A DNA stretch of 64,000 bases, taken from positions 124,001 through 188,000 of the forward strand of contig NZ_FSRU01000001.1 of the NCBI RefSeq assembly GCF_900142845.1, given 5' to 3'. Shown one piece after another: positions 1 to 8,220 of this stretch (position 1 is the stretch's first letter; every line of letters starts with the position of its first letter). A model generated the notes under the pieces. That model saw only the letters and a program-made list of their open reading frames with translations, did no database searches and was not told the DNA's origin. Source of the DNA: Paraburkholderia phenazinium. GTDB lineage: Bacteria > Pseudomonadota > Gammaproteobacteria > Burkholderiales > Burkholderiaceae. The position numbers were made by a program, and so were the translations under genes.

Positions 1-278
1 CAGAATGCGTCGGTGCGCTTGCCGATTTCGGCCGCGAAGCGGTCCAGATAGGGCTTGCGTCCACCCGCACCCAATGCGGCCCACGCGGGGAAGGCGTGGG
101 CCGCGGCAGCGACGGCGGCGTCGACTTCCTCGCCGCCTGCTTCATGAATGAAGCCGAGCGAACGCCCATCGATTGGCGAGAAGTTTTCGAACGTGTCGCC
201 CGATGCAACGCGTTCGCCGTCGATGTAGTGCGCCGCCGAAACCGTAACGCCGGCGATCTCCAGAAGCGATTGAGTCAT
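1..278 (-). CDS. hpaE: 5-carboxymethyl-2-hydroxymuconate semialdehyde dehydrogenase, N-terminal part
   Basis: The first 92 residues of an aldehyde dehydrogenase; the rest lies beyond the left edge. The visible part has the usual ALDH opening: a YIDGE strand, an NFSPIDG segment and the alanine-rich helix with AFPAWAAL. The start at 278 is backed by an AGAGGA ribosome site about six bases upstream. It is the third gene of a minus-strand operon after hpaH and hpaI, 20 bases downstream of hpaI. In that setting the expected reaction is NAD-dependent oxidation of the semialdehyde made by homoprotocatechuate ring cleavage. The family is clear; the substrate is inferred from the neighbours, since the catalytic Cys and Glu are outside the window. 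Confidence 0.7.
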   Translation of the reverse strand, partial: MTQSLLEIAGVTVSAAHYIDGERVASGDTFENFSPIDGRSLGFIHEAGGEEVDAAVAAAAHAFPAWAALGAGGRKPYLDRFAAEIGKRTDAF

Positions 279-298
279 GTACTTTCCTCTGCAAGAAC

Positions 299-1069
299 TC
301 AGGCCGGCCTGAACCGGGCTGCAAGCGCGCGCGCTGTCTGCGCGAGCAGTGAGGTATCGACGCCGACCGCGGCGAAGCGTATCCCGCCCGCGATGTAATG
401 GCGCGCCAGCGTCTCATCGGTGCACAGGATGCCCGCCGGTTTGCCGGCACGCGCGAGGGTCCGGATCGCGTCGTCGATGACGGCCTGCACCTCGGCATGC
501 GTGGGCTTGCCGAGATACCCCATCGAAGCGGCCAGATCCGCGGGACCGATGAAAATGCCGTCGACGCCGTCGACCTGCGCGATCGCCTCGAGCTGTGAGA
601 TCGCGTCGATCGTCTCGACCTGCACGAGCAGACATACCTCGTCGTCGGCACGCTCGAGATAGTCCACAAAACCGTTCCAGCGAGACGAGCGCGCGAGACC
701 GCTGCCAACCCCGCGTGTGCCGGCCGGCGGATAGCGCATCGCCCGGGCAAGCTGCTGCGCTTGCACCGCGTCTTCGACCATCGGCACAAGCAGCGTCTGC
801 GCGCCGATCTCCAGCACCTGCTTGATGAGCGATGGATCGCCGTGCGGGATGCGCACGACCGGATGCGATCCATAAGCGGCAACGGACTGCAATGTCGCGA
901 GCATCGAACGCAGATCGTTCGGCGCGTGCTCGCCGTCGATCAGCAGCCAGTCGAAACCGCACGAGGCGCACAGCTCGGCCGCATAGGGATCGCCCAAGCC
1001 GAGCCAGAGTCCGATCTGGATGCGGTCCGACGCGAGTGCTTTCTTGAACGCATTGGCAGGAGTACGCAT
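299..1069 (-). CDS. hpaI: 4-hydroxy-2-oxoheptanedioate aldolase
   Basis: A 256-residue class II aldolase of the HpcH/HpaI family, the usual length. It splits 4-hydroxy-2-oxoheptanedioate into pyruvate and succinate semialdehyde, the last step of the homoprotocatechuate meta pathway. Visible hallmarks are the [14 protein letters not shown] opening, the DGEHAPND active-site loop with its catalytic His, the PVVRIPHGD strand with its Arg, and the late [13 protein letters not shown] segment typical of the family. The longer reading frame to 1324 is an antisense extension; the start at 1069 has a GAGGA site and lies 8 bases after the hpaH stop. The tight spacing supports one transcript hpaH-hpaI-hpaE. 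Confidence 0.9.
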   Translation of the reverse strand: MRTPANAFKKALASDRIQIGLWLGLGDPYAAELCASCGFDWLLIDGEHAPNDLRSMLATLQSVAAYGSHPVVRIPHGDPSLIKQVLEIGAQTLLVPMVEDAVQAQQLARAMRYPPAGTRGVGSGLARSSRWNGFVDYLERADDEVCLLVQVETIDAISQLEAIAQVDGVDGIFIGPADLAASMGYLGKPTHAEVQAVIDDAIRTLARAGKPAGILCTDETLARHYIAGGIRFAAVGVDTSLLAQTARALAARFRPA

Positions 1070-1077
1070 CGTATTCC

Positions 1078-1881
1078 TCACCCGAAACGCACGGAGACGC
1101 TGCCGAGCGCGCCATAGTCGGCGGTCAGCACATCGCCGGCGGCACACGCCACCGGACGCGTGAACGAGCCTCCCAGCACGATTTCGCCGGCAGCGAGCCC
1201 TTCGCCGTAAGGCGCGAGCTTGTTCGCCAGCCAGGCAACGCCGTTGGCAGGATGATTGAGTACCGCGGCGCCGAGACCGGATTCTTCGATCACGCCATTT
1301 TTGAACAGCATGGCGCCGGCCCAACGAAGATCGATTGCATCGGGCTTCACCGGGCGCCCGCCCAGCACGATCGCGGCATTCGCGGCGTTGTCCGCGACGG
1401 TGTCGAGCACCTTGCGTGGCGTCCCGGTCTCACGATCGGTCAGCGCGATGCGCGCATCGATCAGTTCAAGTGCGGGCACGACATAGTCGGTCGCTGCCAG
1501 CACATCGAAAATCGTCACATTCGGCCCCGAGAGCGGCTTGGCCAGAATGAACGCAAATTCAACCTCGATGCGCGGGACGATGAAGCGCGCCGCTTCGATC
1601 GTCGTACCTTCGGCAATCAACATGTCGTCCAGCAACGTACCGTAGTCGGGTTCGGTGATCTGCGCGGCAATCTGCATCGCACGCGACGTGAGCCCGATCT
1701 TGTGACCGATGACGCGACGCCCCTGGCCAAGCTTGATCGCGAGCCACGCGCGCTGGATTGCATAACTGTCGGCGAGCGTCATCTCCGGATAACGCTTCGA
1801 AAAATGATCCAGTTGCCGTCGGCTGTGCTCAGCGTGGTGCAGCTCCTCGGCCAGGGTGCGATGAAGGTGGGGATCCAGCAT
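1078..1881 (-). CDS. hpaH: 2-oxo-hept-4-ene-1,7-dioate hydratase
   Basis: A 267-residue member of the hydratase/decarboxylase fold (HpaH, close to MhpD). It hydrates 2-oxohept-4-ene-1,7-dioate to the substrate of HpaI. The GHKIGLTS segment, the [11 protein letters not shown] loop and the IEVEFAFIL metal-ligand segment are family hallmarks. The start at 1881 has GGAG eight bases upstream. It is the first visible gene of the minus-strand hpa operon. The divergent LysR gene begins about 210 bases away, which makes that gap the likely promoter region for both. The order H-I-E differs from the E. coli order G-E-D-F-H-I, so the rest of the pathway presumably lies left of the window. Confidence 0.88.
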   Translation of the reverse strand: MLDPHLHRTLAEELHHAEHSRRQLDHFSKRYPEMTLADSYAIQRAWLAIKLGQGRRVIGHKIGLTSRAMQIAAQITEPDYGTLLDDMLIAEGTTIEAARFIVPRIEVEFAFILAKPLSGPNVTIFDVLAATDYVVPALELIDARIALTDRETGTPRKVLDTVADNAANAAIVLGGRPVKPDAIDLRWAGAMLFKNGVIEESGLGAAVLNHPANGVAWLANKLAPYGEGLAAGEIVLGGSFTRPVACAAGDVLTADYGALGSVSVRFG

Positions 1882-2090
1882 TGCGATGTCTCCGGATAGG
1901 CGCGGCAGGTGGCGCGCTCTGTGATGTCATCGCTGGATTCTCACGGCGCCACATCTCGCAGACAAGCGATAGATCCTGTGCAATTGCGAAGAAAAACTTG
2001 ATAATCGGGCACAACGCCGGACCGGGCCTTCGCGCATGAATCCGAGCCCGTGCAAGCCCCTTCCCTGACGACACATCATGGAGCCCTGTC

Positions 2091-3023
2091 ATGCCGCAAT
2101 CCCGGATCACCCTGCGACAGCTCGAAGCATTTCTGGCGACCAGCGACGAACTCAGCTTCGCCGCCGCGGGTGAACGGATGGGGTTGACGTCGTCGGCCGT
2201 CAGCCAGCTCGTAGCGGAACTCGAATCGGTGCTGGGGTTTCGTCTGTTCGACCGGACCACGCGCCGGGTGAATTTGTCGAGCGCGGGCCGGGATTTCATG
2301 GCGTCCGCCGAGTCGGTGCTGAGATATTTGCGCGCAGCGGAAACGACGGCGGACGATTTACGCAACCGCGCCGCAGGGATCGTGCGCGTCGGCGCACCGC
2401 TCATTCTGGCTGCCACAGCGCTGCCCGCCGCGATCCGGGATTACGCCAAGGTGATGCCCAAAGTCGTGGTCCGTATTCGCGACACGCCCGTCGACGCGCT
2501 CGTCGAACGTGTCGCGAGCGGCGACGTCGATCTGGCAATAGGTCCCAACCGGCCAACCGCCGCCACCGTCGAATCGCTGCCCGCGTTCGACAGTCCGTGG
2601 GTCCTGTGGTGCAGTCCGGGCATCGCGCTCGCCAAGCGCAAACGCGTATCGTGGGCGGATTTGCGCAGCATCCCGCTTGTCGCAGCGGGCAGGGATCATG
2701 AAATGAGCGTGGCGCAGATGCGCAGCAGCGCGCCTCCCGATGCGCGCATCGTGCCCATCGATGTGGTCGACAACATCACCACGGCGCTCGGAATCGCGGC
2801 GCATGGCCTCGCGGCGACGCTCGCACCTCAATACGTAGGCGTGCTCGCCGAGGCGTTCGGGCTCACCATGCGGCGCGTCGTCGATCCGGAAACGATCCGG
2901 CAGGTGTGCGTCTACCGGCCCGTCAGACGTGCAAGCTCGCCGGCAGCCGACGGATTTCTGGCTTACCTGTTGGACTGGCTGCGGAATTGGCAACACGCAA
3001 CGGGGCAAACGCGAGCCAGGTAG
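2091..3023 (+). CDS. LysR-family transcriptional regulator
   Basis: A 310-residue LysR-type regulator. The N-terminal winged helix-turn-helix spans residues 5-65 (RQLEAFLATSDELSFAAAG, then SAVSQLVAELES and LFDRTTRRV), followed by a linker helix and an inducer-binding domain from about residue 90. The start has GGAG seven bases upstream. It is transcribed away from hpaH, the classic layout of a LysR regulator controlling its neighbour. This would be unlike E. coli, where an AraC-type HpaA and a MarR-type HpaR do the job. Its ligand is not predictable, and control of the hpa operon is an inference from position. Confidence 0.88.
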   Translation: MPQSRITLRQLEAFLATSDELSFAAAGERMGLTSSAVSQLVAELESVLGFRLFDRTTRRVNLSSAGRDFMASAESVLRYLRAAETTADDLRNRAAGIVRVGAPLILAATALPAAIRDYAKVMPKVVVRIRDTPVDALVERVASGDVDLAIGPNRPTAATVESLPAFDSPWVLWCSPGIALAKRKRVSWADLRSIPLVAAGRDHEMSVAQMRSSAPPDARIVPIDVVDNITTALGIAAHGLAATLAPQYVGVLAEAFGLTMRRVVDPETIRQVCVYRPVRRASSPAADGFLAYLLDWLRNWQHATGQTRAR

Positions 3024-3099
3024 CCAGAGGTGAGTACCGGCGCAGCCGAGCGGCGACCATAGCAGACGGCCGATCGGCCCGCCCGTTTCCGCACGGCCG

Positions 3100-3903
3100 T
3101 TACGTCTTGCGTTGCAGGAACGACGAAAGAAAGGCCGCGAGCAGCGGATCGGTCACCATCGTGGTGCCGGCATTCGGTTGTGCGGTGATGACCTTCAGCG
3201 CGCGCTCGTGGTAAGCCAGCGCGGCGGTCCTCGCCGCCTTCGGATCCTTCGCCTCGATCGCCTTCAGAACGCGCTGCCGCTCCTTGCCGATCGACCCCGT
3301 GGTGGCCCGCCAACTCTCCACGGTTCCGCCGGACAATTCGCGGGCAAGGCCGATCTGGAGACTCGTAAAAAACCGGCAGAGCGCGGCAAGCAGGGGATTC
3401 CCGGATGCCTGCCCGATTTCGCCGACGAACGCGCTGACAGCGCCGGAAATGCCCTCCGCGCTGTCGCCGTCCTGGATCTGCCGCAAGGCTTGCCGCATGG
3501 CCTCGATGTCTTCCGCCGTCGCGTGCTTTGCGGCCAGTTCCGCCGCATACGAGATCAGCGCCCCCAGCACGCCGAGCACCTGCGGCACACCGATGCGCTC
3601 GATCTGGATCATCGAGGAAAGCGACGCCGCGATCAGTTGATCGGTCTGTGCCGTCACATAGGCGCCGCTTCCATGCCGAACCTCGATGAGCTGCGCCGTG
3701 ACGAGTCCGCGCACGGCTTCGCGAACAGTCGCGCCGCTGACCCCATAGCCTTCGGCCAACTGCTTTTCCGTGGGTAGCTTGGTCCCGCGTGGCAACTGTC
3801 CGCTCAAGATGCGATCGCGCAAATCCTCAAGGATCTGTTCCGCAGCATTGCCACGCTCAAGACGTTTCGAAGGTTGCCAATCGGGGCCGGTCGCATCAGA
3901 CAT
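3100..3903 (-). CDS. GntR-family (FadR subfamily) transcriptional regulator
   Basis: A 267-residue FadR-type regulator. A GntR winged helix lies at residues 18-85 (EQILEDLRDRILSG, LPTEKQLAEGYGVSGATVREAVRGL, VRHGSGAYV), followed by an all-helical FCD-like effector domain. The start at 3903 has an AAAGGAG site. A TATAAT hexamer (3928-3933, minus strand) is followed upstream by the perfect palindrome at 3942-3958, so the protein probably represses its own promoter and the divergent cupin operon. The same palindrome recurs before the gene at 9165, which makes the two converging operons the probable regulon. FadR-type proteins usually bind an organic acid; the ligand here is unknown. Confidence 0.9.
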   Translation of the reverse strand: MSDATGPDWQPSKRLERGNAAEQILEDLRDRILSGQLPRGTKLPTEKQLAEGYGVSGATVREAVRGLVTAQLIEVRHGSGAYVTAQTDQLIAASLSSMIQIERIGVPQVLGVLGALISYAAELAAKHATAEDIEAMRQALRQIQDGDSAEGISGAVSAFVGEIGQASGNPLLAALCRFFTSLQIGLARELSGGTVESWRATTGSIGKERQRVLKAIEAKDPKAARTAALAYHERALKVITAQPNAGTTMVTDPLLAAFLSSFLQRKT

Positions 3904-3927
3904 GAATTCTCCTTTTCTGCCAATTGC

Positions 3928-3933
3928 ATTATA
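3928..3933 (-). promoter_or_regulatory. -10 element of the gntR promoter
   Basis: Read on the minus strand the bases are a perfect TATAAT, 25 bases upstream of the gntR start. The 17-bp palindrome lies 9-25 bases further upstream, across the spacer and -35 zone. No good -35 hexamer is seen at 17 bases. Confidence 0.5.
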
Positions 3934-3939
3934 CTGATT

Positions 3940-3958
3940 TCAAGTCACCTGGTGACTT
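3940..3958. promoter_or_regulatory. Operator of the GntR regulator, copy 1
   Basis: The core AAGTCACCTGGTGACTT (3942-3958) is a perfect 17-bp palindrome with 8-bp arms. The 19 bases 3940-3958 recur identically at 9192-9210. This copy lies between gntR and the divergent cupin operon, 39 bases from the gntR start and about 100 bases from the cupin start, with an extra GTGAC half-site just downstream. FadR-type repressors bind short palindromes of this size. The role as operator is inferred from the exact repeat and its two promoter positions. Confidence 0.8.
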
Positions 3959-4059
3959 AGTGACAAATTAACTATGGCTGCCGGTTGTGCGCCGGCCGGG
4001 TTTATTGCCGCGACTGGGCGCAACGCGCCGCATCCGCGGATCCGATCAAAGGAGGATGC

Positions 4060-4962
4060 ATGAAAATCAAACACTTCAGCGACACCGACTGGCATAAGGA
4101 CCATCCTACTGGAATCGTCGTATTCCAGTACTGTCTCGAAGGTGACGATCCGATGTCCCCGGAAAACTTCATGCTGGTGCTCGGACGGCAGGACGGCGAC
4201 TTCCACATGCCCCGCCATCGGCACAATTTCGAGCAGATCCGTTTGCCGCTTGTCGGCGACATGAACATCGGCGACGGCCTCAAACTGAAGGAGGGACAAG
4301 TCGGATATTTTCCCGAAGGACAACCGTACGGTCCGCAGGACGACCCACTCGGCAAGACGCCGCCGGGAGAGCGTCTGCAACTCGTCCTGCAGTTCGGCGG
4401 TTCATCGGGCTGCGGCTTCATGAGCATGCAGCAACGACTGGCCGCGCGAGACGAACTCGCGAGGATCGGCGAATTCGTCGGTCCCAACTACCGCCATCCG
4501 AACGGCAAGCTCGAATGGGGTCTCAACGTGATCTGGAAGCACGTCTTCGGCGAACGCCTGAAGTATCCGATGCCCCGTTACCCCGGCGTCGTGATCGCCG
4601 ATCCGAGCCGATTCAACTGGATACCCGTGCAAGGCGCCAAGGGCGTGTCGAACAAGTTTCTTGGTTCGTTCTCCGAACGTGCCGCGTGGACGGAACTGGT
4701 CAAGCTCGCGCCGGGTGCCACGTGGACGTCCACGCATGAAACGGCACGACGGCTCCTGTTCGTGACGGGCGGCAGCGGCACGGCCGGCGCGGAAGCGATC
4801 GGGCTCTACGCGTCGATCCAGACGGAGCCCGGTGAAACCATGACGTTGACTGCCAAGGACGAACTGCAGATCTTCCTGATGGGCTTGCCGCCGATCGTCA
4901 TCGAGCAAGACAGCGAGGCCGAGTTCGAATTCGTTGACGGAGAGGCCGATGACCGCGTTTGA
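4060..4962 (+). CDS. Cupin-domain protein of unknown function
   Basis: A 300-residue protein, first gene of the plus-strand operon of the GntR unit. Residues 45-95 form a cupin barrel with a metal-like motif H53-x-H55 and E58. The second cupin motif (GYFPEGQPYG) lacks the usual metal His, so either the metal site is unusual or the role is in binding. A second, degenerate cupin half follows at about 195-290. The start at 4060 is preceded by a near-perfect AAAGGAGG site; a longer frame from 3985 has none. It overlaps the next gene by 14 bases. Cupins in catabolic operons are often dioxygenases, isomerases or sugar-acid enzymes; the reaction here cannot be named. Confidence 0.75.
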   Translation: MKIKHFSDTDWHKDHPTGIVVFQYCLEGDDPMSPENFMLVLGRQDGDFHMPRHRHNFEQIRLPLVGDMNIGDGLKLKEGQVGYFPEGQPYGPQDDPLGKTPPGERLQLVLQFGGSSGCGFMSMQQRLAARDELARIGEFVGPNYRHPNGKLEWGLNVIWKHVFGERLKYPMPRYPGVVIADPSRFNWIPVQGAKGVSNKFLGSFSERAAWTELVKLAPGATWTSTHETARRLLFVTGGSGTAGAEAIGLYASIQTEPGETMTLTAKDELQIFLMGLPPIVIEQDSEAEFEFVDGEADDRV

Positions 4963-5356
4963 CCTCGCATCCATCGAGCGCTTGCTCAGCGATTTCGCCT
5001 GGTGTGCCGATCGTGGAGATGGCGCCGGGCTGGCGCAGCTCTTCGTCGCGGACGGTGTGCTCCATCTGGGTGAGCGTGAGTTCGTTGGCCGCGCGGCCAT
5101 CGCGAGGGACTGCGAGGTGCGTGCAAGCACACCTGGCCGGAAGACGCGGCACGTCTGGTCGAATCTGCGCGTCGTGCGCAGAGAGGAAGCCAGCGCGAGC
5201 CTGACCGCGGTGCAGCTCACCTTCGAGCAGCGTGGCGACGATGTGCCCGCCGAACTGCGGATCAGCGACCTGCGCGATGACGTCTGCAAGGATGCCGACG
5301 GTGCCTGGCGCTTCTCGCGCCGCGTCATCCAGCGCCAGATGACGCTCCCGATGTAG
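4949..5356 (+). CDS. SnoaL-like / NTF2-fold protein
   Basis: A 135-residue protein of the NTF2/SnoaL fold. It opens with an IERLLSDFAWCADRGDGAGLAQLF helix-turn typical of this fold, then LHLGEREFVGRAAIARD, and ends with a Trp-Arg-Phe strand that closes the cone. Family members are small hydratases, isomerases, dehydratases or ring-hydroxylating dioxygenase beta-like subunits. The start at 4949 has GGAGAGG just upstream and overlaps the end of the cupin gene, implying translational coupling. An upstream TTG at 4934 is possible but lacks a ribosome site. With the cupin protein it is the likely enzyme core of the operon; the reaction is unknown. Confidence 0.72.
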   Translation: MTAFDLASIERLLSDFAWCADRGDGAGLAQLFVADGVLHLGEREFVGRAAIARDCEVRASTPGRKTRHVWSNLRVVRREEASASLTAVQLTFEQRGDDVPAELRISDLRDDVCKDADGAWRFSRRVIQRQMTLPM

Positions 5357-5439
5357 CGGGCTGCGCGGCGAACCATTGCGGGCCCGCCTTGGCGCGCGTC
5401 GGGCAGGCTCGTTCTTTCATCCAACACGAGGGTCGCTTG

Positions 5440-6180
5440 ATGGATTCGCTCGTTCTTCAACAGCTCGCGCCTCACGGCGTGCTGCGTACGGGCATCAACC
5501 TTGCCAATTTTCTGCTCGTGGGCCCCGCCGACGCAAAAGGTCATCGGACCGGGCTCGGGCCGGAATTCGCCCGTATGATCGCGTTGCGGTTGGGTGTTCC
5601 GTTTACCTGCGTGCCCTTCGTATCGCCGCGCGAACTCGCCGACGCGGCCAACCGCGATGCCTGGGACATCTGCCTTATCGGCGCGGAGCGCGACCGTGCG
5701 CAGACGATCGCGTTCACCTCAGCCTATCTCGAGATCGACGCAACCTGCCTCGTGCACGCCGAATCGCCGCTAATGTCCGCACAGACGCTCGACCGCGCCG
5801 GCGTCAGCATCGCGGCCGCAACCGGCAGCGCATACGAGCTGTGGCTGACGCGGCACATGAGGCACGCGCAGTTGCTGCGCGCGCCCACGCACGATCACGC
5901 GTACGAGGCATTTGCGCAGGGAAAAGCGGATGCCCTCGCCGGGCTCAGGCCGCGGCTCCTCCGCGACGAATCAACGCTTGCCGGCGTGAGATTGCTCGAC
6001 GGATGCTTTACCGCGGTCCAGCAGGCGGTCGGCACCCATCTCCAGCACGAAGCAGGCGCGGCGTTCCTCGAACGCTTCGTCGAGGAAGCGAAGGCCTCGG
6101 GCTTGATTGACGAGCTGATCGAACGTCACCAGGTACGCGGCGTTCGCACTGCCCCGCTCCTGTCCTCCAGCAGCCGTTAA
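5440..6180 (+). CDS. Solute-binding-protein-like domain without signal peptide
   Basis: A 246-residue protein of the family 3 periplasmic-binding fold (amino-acid binding or cyclohexadienyl dehydratase-like). Typical pieces are LRTGINLANFLLV near the N-terminus, LGPEFARMIALRLGVPF, the WDICLIGAERDRA strand and an EAFAQGKADALAG segment before the C-terminal lobe. There is no signal peptide, so it is probably cytoplasmic, and no ABC permease or ATPase is nearby. It may therefore be an enzyme or ligand-binding accessory rather than a transporter part. The start at 5440 (MDSLVLQQL) was preferred over 5389. It closes the plus-strand operon, 83 bases after the SnoaL-like gene and facing the HbpS-like gene. 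Confidence 0.7.
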   Translation: MDSLVLQQLAPHGVLRTGINLANFLLVGPADAKGHRTGLGPEFARMIALRLGVPFTCVPFVSPRELADAANRDAWDICLIGAERDRAQTIAFTSAYLEIDATCLVHAESPLMSAQTLDRAGVSIAAATGSAYELWLTRHMRHAQLLRAPTHDHAYEAFAQGKADALAGLRPRLLRDESTLAGVRLLDGCFTAVQQAVGTHLQHEAGAAFLERFVEEAKASGLIDELIERHQVRGVRTAPLLSSSSR

Positions 6181-6258
6181 GGCCACCCACGGCGACGGAG
6201 CAAACGCTCCGCCCGCCGCGTCGGTACCGCTACGCATCGAAACCGGTCGGCGCCGGGA

Positions 6259-6690
6259 TCACGTCACATCGGCCTGCAGGCCTGCCCTACCGATCCCACG
6301 CATCGCGCAGGCCTCATCCTTGTCGGGATGGTCCCCGCTGATGCCGACCGCGCCAACCACATTACCCTGTGCATCGCGGACCAGTACGCCGCCCGGCACC
6401 GGCGCGATACGTCCACCGGAGATGTCCGTCAGCGCGGCATAGAATGCGGGCGCGCTAGCCGCCCGCTCGGCCAGCGTGCGTCCTCCGTGCCCCATGCCTA
6501 ATGCGCCCCACGCCTTCGCCTGGGCAATCTGGGGACGCAGGATGCCGCTGCCGTCTTCACGCTTCAGTGCCAACAGGTGGCCACCGGCATCGAGCACGGC
6601 GACGGTCAGCGGATGACAACCAAGCTCCCGCGCATGAGCGAGCGCGGCGTCGACGATGACCGATGCCTGATCCAGTGTAAAAGTTTGCAT
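6259..6690 (-). CDS. HbpS/GlcG-like protein (DUF336)
   Basis: A 143-residue member of the heme-binding HbpS/GlcG family. It carries AVLDAGGHLLALKREDGS near the N-terminus, the RIAPVPGGVLV loop and GAVGISGDHPDKDEACA, the three segments that define the family. Such proteins often lie in catabolic operons for aromatic or glycolate-like compounds, and their biochemical role is poorly defined. The start at 6690 was chosen for homology; the ribosome site is weak. It is the last gene of the minus-strand operon porin-MFS-HbpS and ends facing the plus-strand half of the same unit. Confidence 0.8.
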   Translation of the reverse strand: MQTFTLDQASVIVDAALAHARELGCHPLTVAVLDAGGHLLALKREDGSGILRPQIAQAKAWGALGMGHGGRTLAERAASAPAFYAALTDISGGRIAPVPGGVLVRDAQGNVVGAVGISGDHPDKDEACAMRGIGRAGLQADVT

Positions 6691-6777
6691 GGTGTGTATT
6701 GGCTCTCGAAGAAAAAAGCAGCATGAGCGGGGGCGACGCTTCCTGCTCATGCCGGACATGCAAGGGCACGGTCCTGC

Positions 6778-8157
6778 TCAACCCGCATGACGCGACGCCG
6801 CAGCGCTCGCTCCGTACTCCGGCGCGCCATCGGATTGCGGCTGCCGGACACGCAGCACGAAACGTCCGATGGCAAACGAAGTAATCGCTGCGCCAAGTGA
6901 GGTCGCACCGACCAGCAGAAAGAGCGCCGAAGGCGCCATGCCCGCGGCCAGCAACACGCCGCCGAGGACAGGGCCGACGATGGCGCCGATCCGGCCCACG
7001 CCCATCGACCAGCCGATTCCCGTGGCACGGGAGAACGTGTCGTAGAACGCCGCACACATCGCAACCGTGCAAATCTGCGCCCCGATGCTGAAGAATCCCG
7101 CAATGAAGGCAACCGCTCCCAGCAGCGTGCCCGACGCAGCCGCCCGGCCTATCAATGCGATCGCGATCGCGCCAAGCAGGAAGCCGCATCCGACCACACG
7201 CGCCGTGCCGACACGGTCCGCAAGCCGCCCAAGCACGATGCAGCCAAATATCGAGCCGAAGTTCAGCATCGAAGCCGCCCGGACCGCACTCCCAATACTG
7301 AGCCCGTTGTGCCCCGCGACAACCGGCACCCAGTTGACGAGAAAATACGTCAGCAACAAGCTCAAGAACAACGTGATCCACAACAGGACCGTACCTAACG
7401 CGCGCCCCTCCCTGAACAGATTGACAACGGGCGTGCGGGCACCATGCCCAATGCTGGGCGCTTCACCGCTCCATTCGAATTCCGAACGCATGCGCCGCAG
7501 CAAACGGGTGATGGCTTTGCGATCGCCGCGCAACTCGAGAAAACGGGCGGATTCGGGCGCGAACGCGATCAGCAGAGGAATGGTGAATAACGGCAGCACA
7601 CCACCGACGACAAATACACTTCGCCATCCGACCGCGGGAATCAATTGTGCGGAGACGAACCCGCCAATGACCGCGCCCAGCGGGAAACCGCAGAACATGG
7701 TGGTGACGAGCGTTGCACGCAATCGCTTTGGCGCATATTCGGAGGTGAGAGAGACGAAGCACGGCAGCGCGCCGCCCAGTCCAAGACCCGTGACAGAACG
7801 CGCCGCCGTCAGCGAAGACAGCGAATCGCACAACGGCGTGAGCAAAGACCCGATCGAGAAGAGCAGAACCGTGCCCAGAAGAACGGGCTTCCGGCCAAAC
7901 CGGTCGCCCGTGATGCCGAAAACAATCGCGCCAAGCAAGCCACCCAGCAAACCCGCACCGAATACTGGCCCGAAGGCCGCGGGCGCCACATGCCAACTTC
8001 CGACGATGGCCGGCGCCACGAACGCAATCGTCTGCGTATCGCACCCGTCAAGCATGGCTACGAGTCCGCACAACGCCATGATCGAGATCTGAAAGCGGCT
8101 CACAGGGCTCGCATCGATGATCGATTCGAGGTCCAGCTTCACGGCGTTTTGCATCAT
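6778..8157 (-). CDS. MFS transporter, aromatic acid:H+ symporter (AAHS) type
   Basis: A 459-residue, 12-helix major facilitator. The first helix carries LDGCDTQTIAFVAPAI, matching the DGxD motif of AAHS carriers such as PcaK, and the loop between helices 2 and 3 has GDRFGRKPVLL. The N-terminal LESIIDASPVSRFQ segment is also typical of that subfamily. An AAGGAG site spaced for the ATG at 8157 or 8154 argues against the longer frame from 8217. It lies between the outer-membrane channel and the HbpS-like gene in one minus-strand operon, and probably moves the unit's organic acid across the inner membrane. The substrate is unknown. Confidence 0.87.
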   Translation of the reverse strand: MMQNAVKLDLESIIDASPVSRFQISIMALCGLVAMLDGCDTQTIAFVAPAIVGSWHVAPAAFGPVFGAGLLGGLLGAIVFGITGDRFGRKPVLLGTVLLFSIGSLLTPLCDSLSSLTAARSVTGLGLGGALPCFVSLTSEYAPKRLRATLVTTMFCGFPLGAVIGGFVSAQLIPAVGWRSVFVVGGVLPLFTIPLLIAFAPESARFLELRGDRKAITRLLRRMRSEFEWSGEAPSIGHGARTPVVNLFREGRALGTVLLWITLFLSLLLTYFLVNWVPVVAGHNGLSIGSAVRAASMLNFGSIFGCIVLGRLADRVGTARVVGCGFLLGAIAIALIGRAAASGTLLGAVAFIAGFFSIGAQICTVAMCAAFYDTFSRATGIGWSMGVGRIGAIVGPVLGGVLLAAGMAPSALFLLVGATSLGAAITSFAIGRFVLRVRQPQSDGAPEYGASAAASRHAG

Positions 8158-8220
8158 CCATCTCCTTTCGTCAGGCGAGAACGCTGACTCTTTTGCACCG
8201 GCAATCATGCGACTCACCGG

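Noticed and set aside
299..1324. N-terminal extension of HpaI up to 1324
   Set aside because: The added part is antisense-like Arg-rich sequence inside hpaH; the ATG at 1069 has a ribosome site and gives the usual length.
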